Assembly: GCF_030068605.1 (NCBI RefSeq)
Contig: NZ_JASJOU010000013.1
Span: 1-64,000 of the forward strand
Reading direction: 5' to 3'
Source: Xanthocytophaga agilis
GTDB taxonomy: Bacteria; Bacteroidota; Bacteroidia; Cytophagales; 172606-1
DNA: 64,000 nt
Part shown: in pieces, positions 34,356-44,190 of the stretch
How positions within the stretch are numbered: the first letter of the stretch is position 1
Layout of the letters: each line of letters starts with the position of its first letter
Made by a program: the position numbers and the translations under genes
Notes under the pieces: generated by a model
Database searches by the model: none
Told to the model about the DNA's origin: nothing
Seen by the model: the letters and a program-made list of their open reading frames with translations, nothing else

Positions 34356-35087
34356 ATGGCAATCCATAAGATAAAATGCCTGATTGTAGACGATGAACCA
34401 CTGGCTATAGACATTCTGGAGCGATACATAAGCCAACTCGATACACTATCCCTTCAGGGAAAATGTGATAATGCCATAGATGCATTAATATTCCTGCAGA
34501 AAAACAAGATCGACCTGCTCTTTCTCGATATTCAGATGCCTAAGCTATCAGGTCTGGATTTCCTGAAAACCCTGTCAAACCGGCCCAGGATCATCTTCAC
34601 CACAGCCTTTCGCGAATATGCACTGGAAGGATTCGATATGAACGCACTGGATTATCTGCTGAAACCTATTTCGTTCGAACGGTTCCTGATTGCCATTAAT
34701 AAATACCACACCCTGTATGACCCATCTGCTCAGTTGCCAGCTATGATCCAGTCAGCAGGCAATGATATGTTTGCAGAAGCTTTTATCTATCTGAAGGCCG
34801 ACAAAAAAATGGTAAAGGTGTTTCTGAAAGATATTGTCTACATAGAAAGCCTGAAAGATTATGTAAAAGTAAAAACACAGGATCAGGAGATTATTACCTA
34901 TCAGCGCATTACCTATCTGGAAGAAAAGCTACCTGACGATAAATTCCTCCGCATCCATCGTTCGTTTATTATTTCTCTGGCTAAAATAAAATCCTTTAAC
35001 AGTACCTATATCGAAGTAGGCGACTCAGAATTACCCATTGGGCGCCAGTACAAAGCTGAGGTTATGAAAACACTGGGGGTTGTGTAA
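34356..35087 (+). CDS. LytTR-family response regulator
   Basis: A 243-residue regulator. The receiver domain (1-120) has the acidic pair in VDDEP, the phospho-acceptor Asp58 in LLFLDIQMP, the Thr of FTTAF and the Lys of YLLKPI. The LytTR DNA-binding domain (about 140-240) includes DIVYIESLKDYVKV and FLRIHRSFIISLAKI. The gene follows the kinase by five bases. Targets may include the divergent outer-membrane gene. Confidence 0.93.
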   Translation: MAIHKIKCLIVDDEPLAIDILERYISQLDTLSLQGKCDNAIDALIFLQKNKIDLLFLDIQMPKLSGLDFLKTLSNRPRIIFTTAFREYALEGFDMNALDYLLKPISFERFLIAINKYHTLYDPSAQLPAMIQSAGNDMFAEAFIYLKADKKMVKVFLKDIVYIESLKDYVKVKTQDQEIITYQRITYLEEKLPDDKFLRIHRSFIISLAKIKSFNSTYIEVGDSELPIGRQYKAEVMKTLGVV

Positions 35088-35105
35088 TATCCCTTAAATA
35101 AAAAA

Positions 35106-35129
35106 GCCTGCATGAGTACACATGCAGGC
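35106..35129. terminator. hairpin terminator
   Basis: A perfect 9-bp stem (GCCTGCATG/CATGCAGGC) with a 6-base loop, preceded by A-rich DNA. It lies between the convergent LytTR (plus) and PspC (minus) genes. Confidence 0.7.
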
Positions 35130-35160
35130 AGGTGGTTTCGCTGTATAATTACAGCATGTA

Positions 35161-35349
35161 TTAATAGGCCTTTGGCATCAAGAAAGCAAGAACAATATAA
35201 ACCAGCAAAGGTGAACCAAAGCCGAAAAAGAATGCCAGTACAAACAACACCCGAACCAATACCGGGTCCATATTGATATATTCACCTAAGCCACCACACA
35301 CACCTAAAAATACACTGTTGGCAAACGAACGTCTGAGAGTCTTTTCCAT
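35161..35349 (-). CDS. PspC-domain membrane protein
   Basis: A 62-residue protein equal to a single PspC domain: LRRSFANSVFLGVCGGLGEY, NMDPVLVRVLFVLAFF and LLVYIVLAFLMP. It has two membrane segments. Small PspC proteins are linked to envelope stress and membrane integrity. It follows the GyrI-like gene by eight bases, so the two are cotranscribed. Confidence 0.9.
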   Translation of the reverse strand: MEKTLRRSFANSVFLGVCGGLGEYINMDPVLVRVLFVLAFFFGFGSPLLVYIVLAFLMPKAY

Positions 35350-35357
35350 TGTTTTAG

Positions 35358-35885
35358 TTAAAGTTTAGTTACCGGAATTTCCATGGTAATATCCTGTTCA
35401 TTATGGTACTTCTCTATGACATACCCACCGGGTTTTACTTTTTGTTCGGCGGCAAATTCATACAACTGAGCTTTGACCTTGTCTGGAGCAGGAGCTACCA
35501 TGTAATGGGCTTTTATTTCTGCCCGTATTACATTACTTGATGGGAATTTCCGAAAAAAGTAACCTTCCGGTAAAACAATAGTTGTATCCGATACCAGTAC
35601 TCCTACCCAAACCTCCAGTTTCCCTTTGGCTTCTTCGGGTATACTATAATAGACAGCAGCCAGTGTACCAGGTAGTTTCTTACTGGTATTCAGGTCTTTA
35701 ATTTCTGAGAAGATAGTCATTAAGGTATCACTGGTAGCCCCTCCCTTAAATAATTTTCCGGCTACAATATACTCCGGAGCTTGTGCAGTTGAGATTTCTG
35801 GTTTGGAAAAACCTCCCATGATCGAAAACGCAATAGAGCCTACGAGTAAAGCAACAACTACAATGATTCCTAATTTACGGGTCAT
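35358..35885 (-). CDS. membrane-anchored GyrI-like small-molecule-binding domain protein
   Basis: A 175-residue protein with one N-terminal membrane helix (LGIIVVVALLVGSIAFSIMG). It is followed by a GyrI/AraC effector-binding-like domain of two SHS2-type halves (AVYYSIPEEAKGKLEVWVGV; VIRAEIKAHYMVAPAPDKV; QDITMEIPVT). No DNA-binding part is present. It probably binds a ligand at the membrane surface. Operon with pspC. Confidence 0.7.
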   Translation of the reverse strand: MTRKLGIIVVVALLVGSIAFSIMGGFSKPEISTAQAPEYIVAGKLFKGGATSDTLMTIFSEIKDLNTSKKLPGTLAAVYYSIPEEAKGKLEVWVGVLVSDTTIVLPEGYFFRKFPSSNVIRAEIKAHYMVAPAPDKVKAQLYEFAAEQKVKPGGYVIEKYHNEQDITMEIPVTKL

Positions 35886-35964
35886 ACGTTCTTACTAAAT
35901 ATCCATATTGCCAGTCCTGATGTTTTATGAGCATCCGGCTCCTGGTAACTATCAACTATCTGTT

Positions 35965-36615
35965 CTATTTTCCCCAAGTCTCAGGGCTTTGACGCCAGGA
36001 AGCAAGAGAAATTTTGTCTGCTTCGGTAATAATATTCAGGTTCGATGCTTCTGTAAGCAGATACGCATAATCACTAAGAGTCAACAGCTCAACATTCTTC
36101 TCTACAAAGTTCTCTTTTGCCACTGCAAATCCATACGTAAAGATAGCCGCCATACCCAATACGTCTGCTCCTGCCTCACGTAAGGCATCCACCACTTTTA
36201 AGGAACTTCCTCCTGTAGAAATCAGGTCTTCGATTACCACTACTTTCTGTCCTTCAGCCACTTTGCCTTCTATCATATTGCCCATACCATGTTCTTTGGG
36301 TTTGGAGCGCACATACAGAAAAGGCAATTCAAGTACATCAGCTACCAGAGCCCCCTGTGGAATACCAGCAGTAGCGACACCTGCAATGGCTTCTACGCCT
36401 GGAAACGTCTGACGAATCCGCTCTGCCAAAGCATTTTTGATATAAGTTCTGACAGCAGGATAAGACAATGCCAGACGGTTATCACAATAAATAGGAGATT
36501 TCCATCCGGAACTCCAGGTAAAAGGATCTGAAGGACGTAAACGGATCGCGCCTACTTCCAGCAGAGACGCTGCCACTTGCCGGGCAATGGTTTCGGTTGT
36601 ATCTTGAATCATCAT
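35965..36615 (-). CDS. pyrE: orotate phosphoribosyltransferase
   Basis: A 216-residue enzyme of pyrimidine synthesis that joins orotate and PRPP to give OMP. The PRPP-binding loop is VVVIEDLISTGGSS, and the catalytic Lys/Arg flexible loop is around YVRSKPKEHGMGNMIEG. RLRPSDPFTWSSGWKSPIYC is the family N-terminus. Two ATGs in a row (36615, 36612) are equally possible starts. It is divergent from the Nudix gene. Confidence 0.95.
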   Translation of the reverse strand: MMIQDTTETIARQVAASLLEVGAIRLRPSDPFTWSSGWKSPIYCDNRLALSYPAVRTYIKNALAERIRQTFPGVEAIAGVATAGIPQGALVADVLELPFLYVRSKPKEHGMGNMIEGKVAEGQKVVVIEDLISTGGSSLKVVDALREAGADVLGMAAIFTYGFAVAKENFVEKNVELLTLSDYAYLLTEASNLNIITEADKISLASWRQSPETWGK

Positions 36616-36958
36616 GCGGCGAAATTAAGAAAAAGTTACCAGTAGTTCGTTAACACTTTATTTTAGTTCTCGTTTCATCACACGGGTTACTGTAAGTTAG
36701 GTTTCAGGTATTAATCCCAGAGTAAGACAGGTAATTATACCCATAACCTCCTATTTTACCTATTAGTTAACTGTTCGAACAATCTCTATACAAACCACTT
36801 GCACCTGATTCTCAGATATTTTCAAACCCACCTTTGTGTACCCTGGCACACTTTTCTATGTATATCCTCCTAAAACCGAAATTTGTTTTTTGTGGTTTTG
36901 TTAAAAATATGTTTCTTTTGTATCATCATTATTGTAAACCATACAGTTCTGCATCCTC
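36616..36958. other. intergenic region between divergent pyrE and Nudix genes
   Basis: 343 AT-rich bases without a coding-like frame. They must hold both promoters, but no convincing Bacteroidota -33/-7 pair could be fixed, and no riboswitch-like structure was recognised. Confidence 0.5.
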
Positions 36959-37654
36959 ATGAACCTCTTTGTTAACGACAAGCATGTGAAAGTAATCAAT
37001 ATGGATACCTTCGCAGCAAGTCAATCGGGCTACAATTACATTATTGACGGACAAACCCTTGAGGTTACGGCAGCAGAACTGGTAGGAGATGTGGCAGTAG
37101 TCAATCCCTCCGTTGTTTTGCTTTACAGGCTCTTTGCGTTATTACGGGACAAAAAATTAAAAAAACTAAATACACTTGTATTAGCTTCACCTGACAAAAA
37201 AATTCTGACTGATGTTATCAAAGGTCAGTACAAGATCGTGGAAGCAGCAGGTGGCGTAGTTCAGAAAGATGACAAGATACTAATGATTTTCCGTCTGGGA
37301 GCCTGGGACCTTCCTAAAGGCAAGATGGATAAAGGCGAGTCGTTTAAAGAGACTGCTCTACGTGAGGTAGAGGAAGAATGCAATGTAAAAGTACAGCTCG
37401 AACACAAGATATGTACTACCTGGCACACCTATACCCAAAACGGCAACCGGATACTAAAACAAACGAAATGGTATGCCATGACCAATCTGGATGATAGCCG
37501 TGTAACTCCTCAGAAAGAGGAAGGCATTGAACAGATTGTGTGGGTACGTGAGGCACAGGCAATGGAGCTGGCAGCTTCTTCTTACCGGTCTATCCAGTTT
37601 GTTTGTCGCAGGTTTTATGAAAAAAAGCGGGAAAAGATGCTTCTTGACTTTTAA
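36959..37654 (+). CDS. Nudix hydrolase
   Basis: A 231-residue protein. Residues 1-95 form a separate N-terminal domain with no known motif. The Nudix domain has the box GKMDKGESFKETALREVEEE, in which the final Gly of the consensus is replaced by Asn (ECNV); the metal-binding glutamates are intact. AGGVVQKDDKILMI and WDLPKG are typical. It hydrolyses a nucleoside-diphosphate-linked compound, not identified. Confidence 0.88.
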   Translation: MNLFVNDKHVKVINMDTFAASQSGYNYIIDGQTLEVTAAELVGDVAVVNPSVVLLYRLFALLRDKKLKKLNTLVLASPDKKILTDVIKGQYKIVEAAGGVVQKDDKILMIFRLGAWDLPKGKMDKGESFKETALREVEEECNVKVQLEHKICTTWHTYTQNGNRILKQTKWYAMTNLDDSRVTPQKEEGIEQIVWVREAQAMELAASSYRSIQFVCRRFYEKKREKMLLDF

Positions 37655-37690
37655 AGGAGATATTCAATTAAAATTCTAAAAATTAATCAG

Positions 37691-37726
37691 AGCCTGCACT
37701 TTTATAAGAATGCAGGCTTTGTTTTT
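37691..37726 (+). terminator. intrinsic terminator of the Nudix gene
   Basis: Stem AGCCTGCA/TGCAGGCT with a 12-base loop, followed by TTGTTTTT, 37 bases after the stop. Confidence 0.75.
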
Positions 37727-37937
37727 AAAATATCTTTTATTCCGTTTTACTTAGATTTTCCCACTTCTCTACTTGGGAGATCTCTTCATACTTTATTCAG
37801 ATTATTGATCTTTCTTCTTATATCGCCATCTTCATGTAATACACTTCAAATCCACAGGCAGCTGATTTTTGATCCTTATCTTTTCCCATATCTTTTCTAG
37901 AAATATGGTTTGTAACGAAAGAAAAAACACTCTCCCT

Positions 37938-38068
37938 GTCCTCCTGAAAGGATCTCTTAACAAGACCGGCGGCCTTTCCGACTGGAGAGAAGTATTTTTC
38001 TCACAAACCAAACGCGGCTCTATTTGTCATGAGGTCCTTTCAGGAGGACAAAAAGGTAATGATGTTTC
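37938..38068 (+). repeat. interspersed repeat family A, copy 4
   Basis: The best-preserved copy: GTCCTCCTGAAAGGATCTC at 37938 and GAGGTCCTTTCAGGAGGAC ending at 38050, 113 bases with 18 of 19 end bases complementary. Inside are CAAGACCGGCGGCCTTTCCG and TCACAAACCAAACGCGGC. An extra half-end (TTTCTTTCAGGAAGACAGG) follows at 38063. It lies between the Nudix and TonB-receptor genes. Confidence 0.85.
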
Positions 38069-38761
38069 TTTCAGGAAGACAGGAAAGGAACAATGATCCT
38101 TTCGGGACAAGTTTTCTATGTATGTACTTCTCCCTTCAGTTAACAGCATCGAGCGGACAATTCAAAACGGGCATTGGTATACACCTATGTCAGAGGCTTT
38201 CTTTACAGATACCATTTCCAGAATAGTTATAGGATAATATCTACCCCATCCGGTTTCTTGATGTTAGTAAATTCAATACTATGCTTCTGTAGAGGTAAAA
38301 AAGACGGTAAAGTTTCTTTACTTATATTAAAAATTCAACTATACATTATATTTTTCCAATAAATCGATTCTATATATCTCTGCTTAGGCTACCGTTTACA
38401 GAGCGCAACCATATCCTATAAACACACAAACACCAAAACAACATCTTATTCCGATATTACACACATTAGTAGAATTATATATTATATTTAATAAAATTTA
38501 TGATATATAATTTGCATTAATCAACAATAGTTAGTTTATTTACTCAACAAGAATTCATTTTTAGTTTACGATTTACGAACAAGCTTAATGCCGCAAACAA
38601 GCTTTCTAAATCGGATATGCCTGTGCAATTGCGTGGGTAAAACTTGTACTTTTTTCATTACTGTTTTATTTCCTTTTTCATTTACAAACACACTATCTGC
38701 CCTTTTTTTCAAGAGGGACTGGGTATGCTTTATCTATTTAAAAACCAACTGTACAATCTTT
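38069..38761 (+). other. long upstream region of the TonB-dependent receptor
   Basis: About 690 bases, very AT-rich from 38300 on. A short protein-like frame (VNSIERTIQNGHWYTPMSEA and on, about 38138-38238) may be a gene remnant. No riboswitch core such as a cobalamin box was recognised. The receptor promoter is presumably in the AT-rich part. Confidence 0.4.
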
Positions 38762-41635
38762 ATGAAACACAAACTCTACAAACTATCTCTCATCTGTCTT
38801 TTTGCATTGCTTTGGCATAGTGCGGCTGTTGCACAAAGCAAAACAGTTACCGGAAAAGTTACCGACAAGGCTGAACCACTGGTAGGTGTAACGGTGGTAG
38901 TAAAAGGCACGACCACGGGTACTGTCACCAATGAAAAGGGAGCCTTTTCAATCAAGGTTCCAGGCGATGATGCGGTACTGATTTTCTCCTCGGTGGGCTA
39001 TACCGCACAGGAAGTAGCCGTAGGCTCCAAATCAGAGATCGATGTTAGTCTGCTTAGTGACGGACTCGAACTCAGTGAAATCACGGTAGTAGGTTCACGG
39101 AACGCCAACAGGACTCAGCTGGAATCTGTAGCCCCGGTGGATATTATTTCTGTCAACCAGATGGCACAAAGCATGCCTCAACCGGATTTAAGTCAGATGC
39201 TCAAGCAGGTAGCCCCGTCTTTTAATGCCCTTCAACAGGTAGGTGGCGATCTGGACTCTCACGTAACTCCGGTACAGTTACGCAATCAGCCACCCAATCA
39301 AACTTTGTTATTATTAAATGGTAAAAGACGGCATGTATCCTCTCTTTTACAATTGTATAACCGTACAGGTCCGTCTACCTCTGCCGACCTGATGACAATT
39401 CCTACCCTGGCCGTTGAAAAAGTAGAAATCCTGCGGGATGGAGCGGCAGCACAATATGGATCTGATGCCATTGCAGGTGTAATGAACATTAACCTCAGAA
39501 AATCGGTCAATGAGCTATCAGCCAGCTACTATACATCCATTTACAAAGAAGGTGACGGAGTAACTCACCAACTTATGGCTAACTATGGCCTGCCATTGGG
39601 TAAAAACGGAGGATTCATTAACATGACAGGTGAAATTACTTCCAGAGGAAGCACCACCCGTACTCCGGATGGAGGATATGATGGTGTTGTGTATGGTGAT
39701 GATTATCTGAACAACCGCTTCAAAGATGCCAATGGACAATCCATTATTACCAATCCGGAAATTATTGCCAACCCTACCAATTCTGCCCTGCTTACAGATG
39801 ATGGTTTAATGGAAGCACGTGGATTAACCCGTAAAAACTTCCAGATGATCAACGGTCTTAGCAAAATGACTAATTCTTCGCTGTTCTTCAATGCCGGTGT
39901 TCCATTAAGTGATAAGAGTCGTTTTTATGCTTTTGGAGGAATCAACTACCGCAATACATTAAGTGGTTGCTACTATCGCTTTCCTCGTCAGACAGACCGG
40001 GTAATTTATGAAGTATATCCCAATGGCTTCCTGCCTCAGCTGACCTCTATCATTACCGACAAATCTGTTACAGCAGGTATTCAAGGGAAGCTGGGTGTGT
40101 TTGATGTAGATTTCAGCAACACATTTGGTAGCAGTAAATTCCGGTATGGCATGGTCAACACCCTCAACGCTTCCTATGGCCCTGAGTCTCCAACTACCAT
40201 GCGCCTGGGTGATAACATCTTTACGCAAAACACTACCAGCTTAGCCTTCTCGCATTATTTCAACAATCCGTTTGGCAGTGAGATCAAAGGTATTAACCTG
40301 GCGTTTGGTGCAGAGATGCGTATCGAAAACTTCCAGATCACCCCAGGTCAGGTTGAGTCATATACCAAAGGCACATATGGTACCTTCACTTCGCCTTCCG
40401 ACAATTACAACTATACCCAAAGCATAAATGCAGATGCTAAAAATGCCGATGGTTCTGATATCATACTACCCTACAGAGGCTATGTATATGACTTCAACAA
40501 CTACTCTCCCAACTGCCAGTGTTTCAGAGGATTTACCCCACAACAGCAGGCAGATGCCTATCGCAATGTAGCAGCAGGCTATATAGATGTGGAAGCTGAT
40601 TTAAGCCATAAGTTTACGATCTCTGGTGCAGCTCGCTTTGAAAATTATAGTGACTTCGGAAGTGTAATCACAGGAAAAATCGCAGCTCGTTATTCTATCC
40701 TGGCGAATGTTCACTTGCGTGGATCTGCCAGCACAGGCTTCCGTGCACCAAGCTTACACGAACTGTATTATGCTCAGACATCTACCGTATTTACACCAGA
40801 AGGTGTACCCTTTGACGTAGGCTTCTTTACCAACCAGAGTTCAGCAGCCAAAGCATTGGGTATTCCTCAGTTAAAAGAAGAAAACTCTAAAAACGTAAGC
40901 TTTGGTATTGCCTTCGAACCTATGCAGGGCTTTGAGATCACAGCGGATGCCTACTGGTTCCGTGTAACCGATAAAATTATCCTAACAGGCAACTTTGATG
41001 GACCATCCGTAGGTGGAAACTTTAAAAATGTGATTGGAGCAGGTGCAGCTCAGTTCTTCACCAATGGTGCCGATGTGGAGTCCAAAGGATTGGATCTGGT
41101 AGCGAACTACACCAGAACACTTGGAAACTCCAAGTTAATTCTTTCTCTGGCGGCCAACTGGAACAAAGTTGAATTTGTAGCTGTACATCCGGCTAAATTA
41201 AAGCTTGGCCCGGATGCCACTCTGACCCCAGAGCAAATATCTGATCTGTATCTGAGTCGTTCTGTAAGGGGCAACTATGAGGAAGGCAATCCTCGTCAAA
41301 AATACATTTTATCAGCCACCTTTATGCCTAAAAAATGGACGTTTATGGCACGTACTATTTACTATGGTTCGGTATGGTCGCGTAGTGCCTATGCGGATGA
41401 AACCACAGGCCAATACTATGATTATAAGCTGGACGGACGTGCTACAGTGGACCTGAGTGTAGGGTATACGATATTCAAAGGACTGAATTTGTCTGTTGGT
41501 GGTGAAAATATCTTTGATGTATATCCAACCCGTATCCTCCCTGCCCTGACGGACAGCAATCGCTTTGGGTATGAAAACTACCAGATGGGCTTTCAGGGAG
41601 CTTATTATTATGCACGTCTTGGATTCAAATTCTAA
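38762..41635 (+). CDS. TonB-dependent outer-membrane receptor
   Basis: From the ATG at 38762 this is 957 residues. The frame opens earlier, but only this start gives a signal peptide (LSLICLFALLWHSAAVAQ). A carboxypeptidase-like domain (TVTGKVTDKAEPLVGVTVVV) precedes the plug domain (PDLSQMLKQVAPSFNALQQV, VEKVEILRDGAAAQYGSDAI) and the 22-strand barrel, ending in the usual aromatic residue (YARLGFKF). The layout is of the iron/vitamin-type receptors rather than SusC; no SusD gene follows. Substrate unknown. Confidence 0.93.
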   Translation: MKHKLYKLSLICLFALLWHSAAVAQSKTVTGKVTDKAEPLVGVTVVVKGTTTGTVTNEKGAFSIKVPGDDAVLIFSSVGYTAQEVAVGSKSEIDVSLLSDGLELSEITVVGSRNANRTQLESVAPVDIISVNQMAQSMPQPDLSQMLKQVAPSFNALQQVGGDLDSHVTPVQLRNQPPNQTLLLLNGKRRHVSSLLQLYNRTGPSTSADLMTIPTLAVEKVEILRDGAAAQYGSDAIAGVMNINLRKSVNELSASYYTSIYKEGDGVTHQLMANYGLPLGKNGGFINMTGEITSRGSTTRTPDGGYDGVVYGDDYLNNRFKDANGQSIITNPEIIANPTNSALLTDDGLMEARGLTRKNFQMINGLSKMTNSSLFFNAGVPLSDKSRFYAFGGINYRNTLSGCYYRFPRQTDRVIYEVYPNGFLPQLTSIITDKSVTAGIQGKLGVFDVDFSNTFGSSKFRYGMVNTLNASYGPESPTTMRLGDNIFTQNTTSLAFSHYFNNPFGSEIKGINLAFGAEMRIENFQITPGQVESYTKGTYGTFTSPSDNYNYTQSINADAKNADGSDIILPYRGYVYDFNNYSPNCQCFRGFTPQQQADAYRNVAAGYIDVEADLSHKFTISGAARFENYSDFGSVITGKIAARYSILANVHLRGSASTGFRAPSLHELYYAQTSTVFTPEGVPFDVGFFTNQSSAAKALGIPQLKEENSKNVSFGIAFEPMQGFEITADAYWFRVTDKIILTGNFDGPSVGGNFKNVIGAGAAQFFTNGADVESKGLDLVANYTRTLGNSKLILSLAANWNKVEFVAVHPAKLKLGPDATLTPEQISDLYLSRSVRGNYEEGNPRQKYILSATFMPKKWTFMARTIYYGSVWSRSAYADETTGQYYDYKLDGRATVDLSVGYTIFKGLNLSVGGENIFDVYPTRILPALTDSNRFGYENYQMGFQGAYYYARLGFKF

Positions 41636-41671
41636 AACAGTTTGAGGGATTGAATAGATTGTATTACGCTC

Positions 41672-41707
41672 AAACACCATGGATATGTTGTATCCATGGT
41701 GTTTTTT
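41672..41707. terminator. intrinsic terminator between TonB receptor and rhamnosidase genes
   Basis: A perfect 14-bp stem (AAACACCATGGATA) with a 5-base loop, followed by TTTT. The two genes converge here. Confidence 0.85.
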
Positions 41708-41721
41708 ATTGGAGAGTTTTT

Positions 41722-44100
41722 TTACAAGGTAATAGTCTGCTTCCCTGCTTTCAGCGGAAGCGTTTTTCCTTTCCATACCAGTTCACCTGTTACAGATGCA
41801 GGCAAAACTACCTCCCCTTTCATTCCGGTTTTGGTCTTCTGAAACTTCACCTGAATGTTTCCGGCAGGATGTGGCACCTGTCCATCTATCTGTGTCAGAC
41901 TACCAAGGTTAGGCTCAATCTTTACCTTTTCAAATCCTGGGGCATTGGACTGGATACCACACACCAGCGACAGAAAATGATACAGAGGCGAAGCACTCCA
42001 GGCATGGCAGTCCGAACGGGTAGGCTCCGGATTTTCAGCAAAGGTAGTCAGACCGATAGCCAACTGATCTTTCCACGGAGTAAGCATACTCAGATACTGA
42101 TCACCCAGTCCTGTCTTCTTCAGTGCTTCAAAAATATAAAACCGATAATAATAGGTACACTGTGTAATGGATGTATCTGTAGCGACCCGACCTAATAATT
42201 CTTTTTGCTGATCGGCAGGAATAGCATCTGTAAGAATTGCCATTGTATTGGCATGCTGGCTAAACTGTTTTTTATCCGGCGTATCTGCCAATAACTTTCG
42301 GGAATTATCCCAGCAAAGTATATAGGTACTTTCTGTGATTGTCCGGGCTGTCTGCTGATAGTCCTTTGCCTCTTCATTTTTTCCAAAGGCTGTAAACAAC
42401 TGTGCGGCTCGTTGCAAGGCATAGGCATATTGCAGAGCTAAGACAGAAGAATTTCCGGTTATGCCCCCTGCGGGTACACCGCCAAAATATTCGGCAGGAT
42501 TCCAGGGCCACGACCAGTCGACAAAGTTCCACCACTCTAGTTTACCCAGCATTCCATTGGAAGCCAGACGCTGCCGATGCCAGTCCAGTACACTGGCAAC
42601 ACCTTTTAAACGCTCTTTAACAAACACCTCATCTTTGCGGTGCATCCAATAATCATGCACCATATCTACCCAGAACAGCGAAAACGTAGGAATCACCTGT
42701 AAGTCATAACAGGGATAGCGACTCTGTGTTAGTCCATCTGGAATACGCGAATGGTCAAAATCCAGAATAGCCTTACGCATCAGTTTGTCGTCACCAGTTA
42801 CATACAGTGAGATCATTGACTGTACCCGCGTATCACCTACATACTGCAACTGCTCATAATAAGGGCAGTCAAAATAGGATTCGGCTGCACATAACCGGGC
42901 TGTACGCCACCCTACCTCCCATATCTTTGCCAGTGTTGGGTCCGTGGTTTTGAAGTAAGCATTTTCTTTAAAAGGATAGCCTGTAAATATGCCATACAGG
43001 TCATTGATAGCCAGTGGATTTTCTTTCGTTTCAATATCCAGTTGCAGATAACGGTAGGTACGAAACCATAATGGACGAAATACCCGCTTCTCCCCTCCAT
43101 CTGTCACAAAACGATCCTGCATCCCAATCATTTCTTTCCCCTCAATCTCGTTTCGATTCCCTTTCTGGTGTTTTGCATCCCATAATGCTTCGGCGTAGGT
43201 AAGGGTAATGCTGGCATTTTTTCCATCACTCACTACCAGTTCGGGATAGGCATTGGTCAGATAACTTTGATCCAGCAGAATACTGGCTTTGGAGTTAGCT
43301 GGGATAATTACAGGTTGTTTTCCTGTGAGAAATGCATCGTCTGCTTTTGTACCAGAGACCCTTCGTACAGTCTTTAGTCTTTCCAATTTTTCCTCCATCA
43401 TAGGAATTTCGCGAGGCACCAGCATCCAGTTTCCATCTGATCCAAGGCCACGCGGTTTAGCTGTAAACCAGGTAGCTTGTGCAGCTTGCCAGGAGGTATC
43501 ATCAAAATCTGTCTTTTCCCATCCCCACGGGTATACATTGCCATCTACCCAGTCCCCATCTCCTGCCACAAAATAGGCCCTTAGCCGCTTTTTATCTATA
43601 GGCAATGGCTGGTAGGCTTCGTTATCAAATGCCTTCCAGGTGCTATTAGTATTGACAACCTCTTCCACAACAGAGTTTCCCTGCATAATAAATCCGGTCT
43701 GATAGGACATCTGGGCAAACGGACGAGATTCGGCAGCATTCCAGACCAGAGCAGCCAGTACATTCTTTCCAGCTTTCAGATACGGAGCCAGATCTATGGT
43801 CTCAAAGTTCCAGTTCAACAAATCACTGCGTGCCGGACCACTGGCCACAGGCTGTCCATTTATCAGCAACCGATAGCGGTTATCAGCCGATACATGCACA
43901 ATAAAGGTAGATGGCTTACTGGTCAGCTCCAGGGTTTTACGAAAATGATAGATCCCATACGCTTGTTGGGAAACGTTAGGATAGACAATCCAGCGTGCCT
44001 GCCAGTAACTTTTCAATAGTGCAGGATTCACAGCTGCATTCTGAGAGAATGCATGTCCTGTCCATACCAGGAAGCAGAGAAGCAGTAGTTTTCTTTGCAT
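41722..44100 (-). CDS. GH78-type alpha-L-rhamnosidase-like glycoside hydrolase
   Basis: A 792-residue secreted protein (signal LLLLCFLVWTGHAFSQ). A beta-sandwich region (YRLLINGQPVASGPARSDLL, WNAAESRPFAQMSYQ) leads to the (alpha/alpha)6 catalytic domain. That domain contains SYFDCPYYEQLQYVGDTR, the family's catalytic region, and NWSWPWN-like aromatic loops. A C-terminal beta domain includes HPAGNIQVKF. GH78 enzymes release L-rhamnose from plant or bacterial polysaccharides. No other carbohydrate genes adjoin it except the TonB receptor opposite. Confidence 0.85.
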   Translation of the reverse strand: MQRKLLLLCFLVWTGHAFSQNAAVNPALLKSYWQARWIVYPNVSQQAYGIYHFRKTLELTSKPSTFIVHVSADNRYRLLINGQPVASGPARSDLLNWNFETIDLAPYLKAGKNVLAALVWNAAESRPFAQMSYQTGFIMQGNSVVEEVVNTNSTWKAFDNEAYQPLPIDKKRLRAYFVAGDGDWVDGNVYPWGWEKTDFDDTSWQAAQATWFTAKPRGLGSDGNWMLVPREIPMMEEKLERLKTVRRVSGTKADDAFLTGKQPVIIPANSKASILLDQSYLTNAYPELVVSDGKNASITLTYAEALWDAKHQKGNRNEIEGKEMIGMQDRFVTDGGEKRVFRPLWFRTYRYLQLDIETKENPLAINDLYGIFTGYPFKENAYFKTTDPTLAKIWEVGWRTARLCAAESYFDCPYYEQLQYVGDTRVQSMISLYVTGDDKLMRKAILDFDHSRIPDGLTQSRYPCYDLQVIPTFSLFWVDMVHDYWMHRKDEVFVKERLKGVASVLDWHRQRLASNGMLGKLEWWNFVDWSWPWNPAEYFGGVPAGGITGNSSVLALQYAYALQRAAQLFTAFGKNEEAKDYQQTARTITESTYILCWDNSRKLLADTPDKKQFSQHANTMAILTDAIPADQQKELLGRVATDTSITQCTYYYRFYIFEALKKTGLGDQYLSMLTPWKDQLAIGLTTFAENPEPTRSDCHAWSASPLYHFLSLVCGIQSNAPGFEKVKIEPNLGSLTQIDGQVPHPAGNIQVKFQKTKTGMKGEVVLPASVTGELVWKGKTLPLKAGKQTITL

Positions 44101-44190
44101 AGAGAAGGATGCTATTTTCAGAAAGAGGTTTGTTGGAAAATATCCCAGTACATCTTTCTAAAAATAGTAAAACCCTATCCAATTATTCTT

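Noticed and set aside
38096-38761. Cobalamin or other riboswitch upstream of the TonB-dependent receptor
   Set aside because: No conserved B12-box or other known aptamer core could be seen in this stretch.
41722-44100. Polysaccharide utilisation locus (SusC/SusD with the GH78 enzyme)
   Set aside because: The TonB receptor opposite is not of the SusC type, there is no SusD, and the two genes are convergent.
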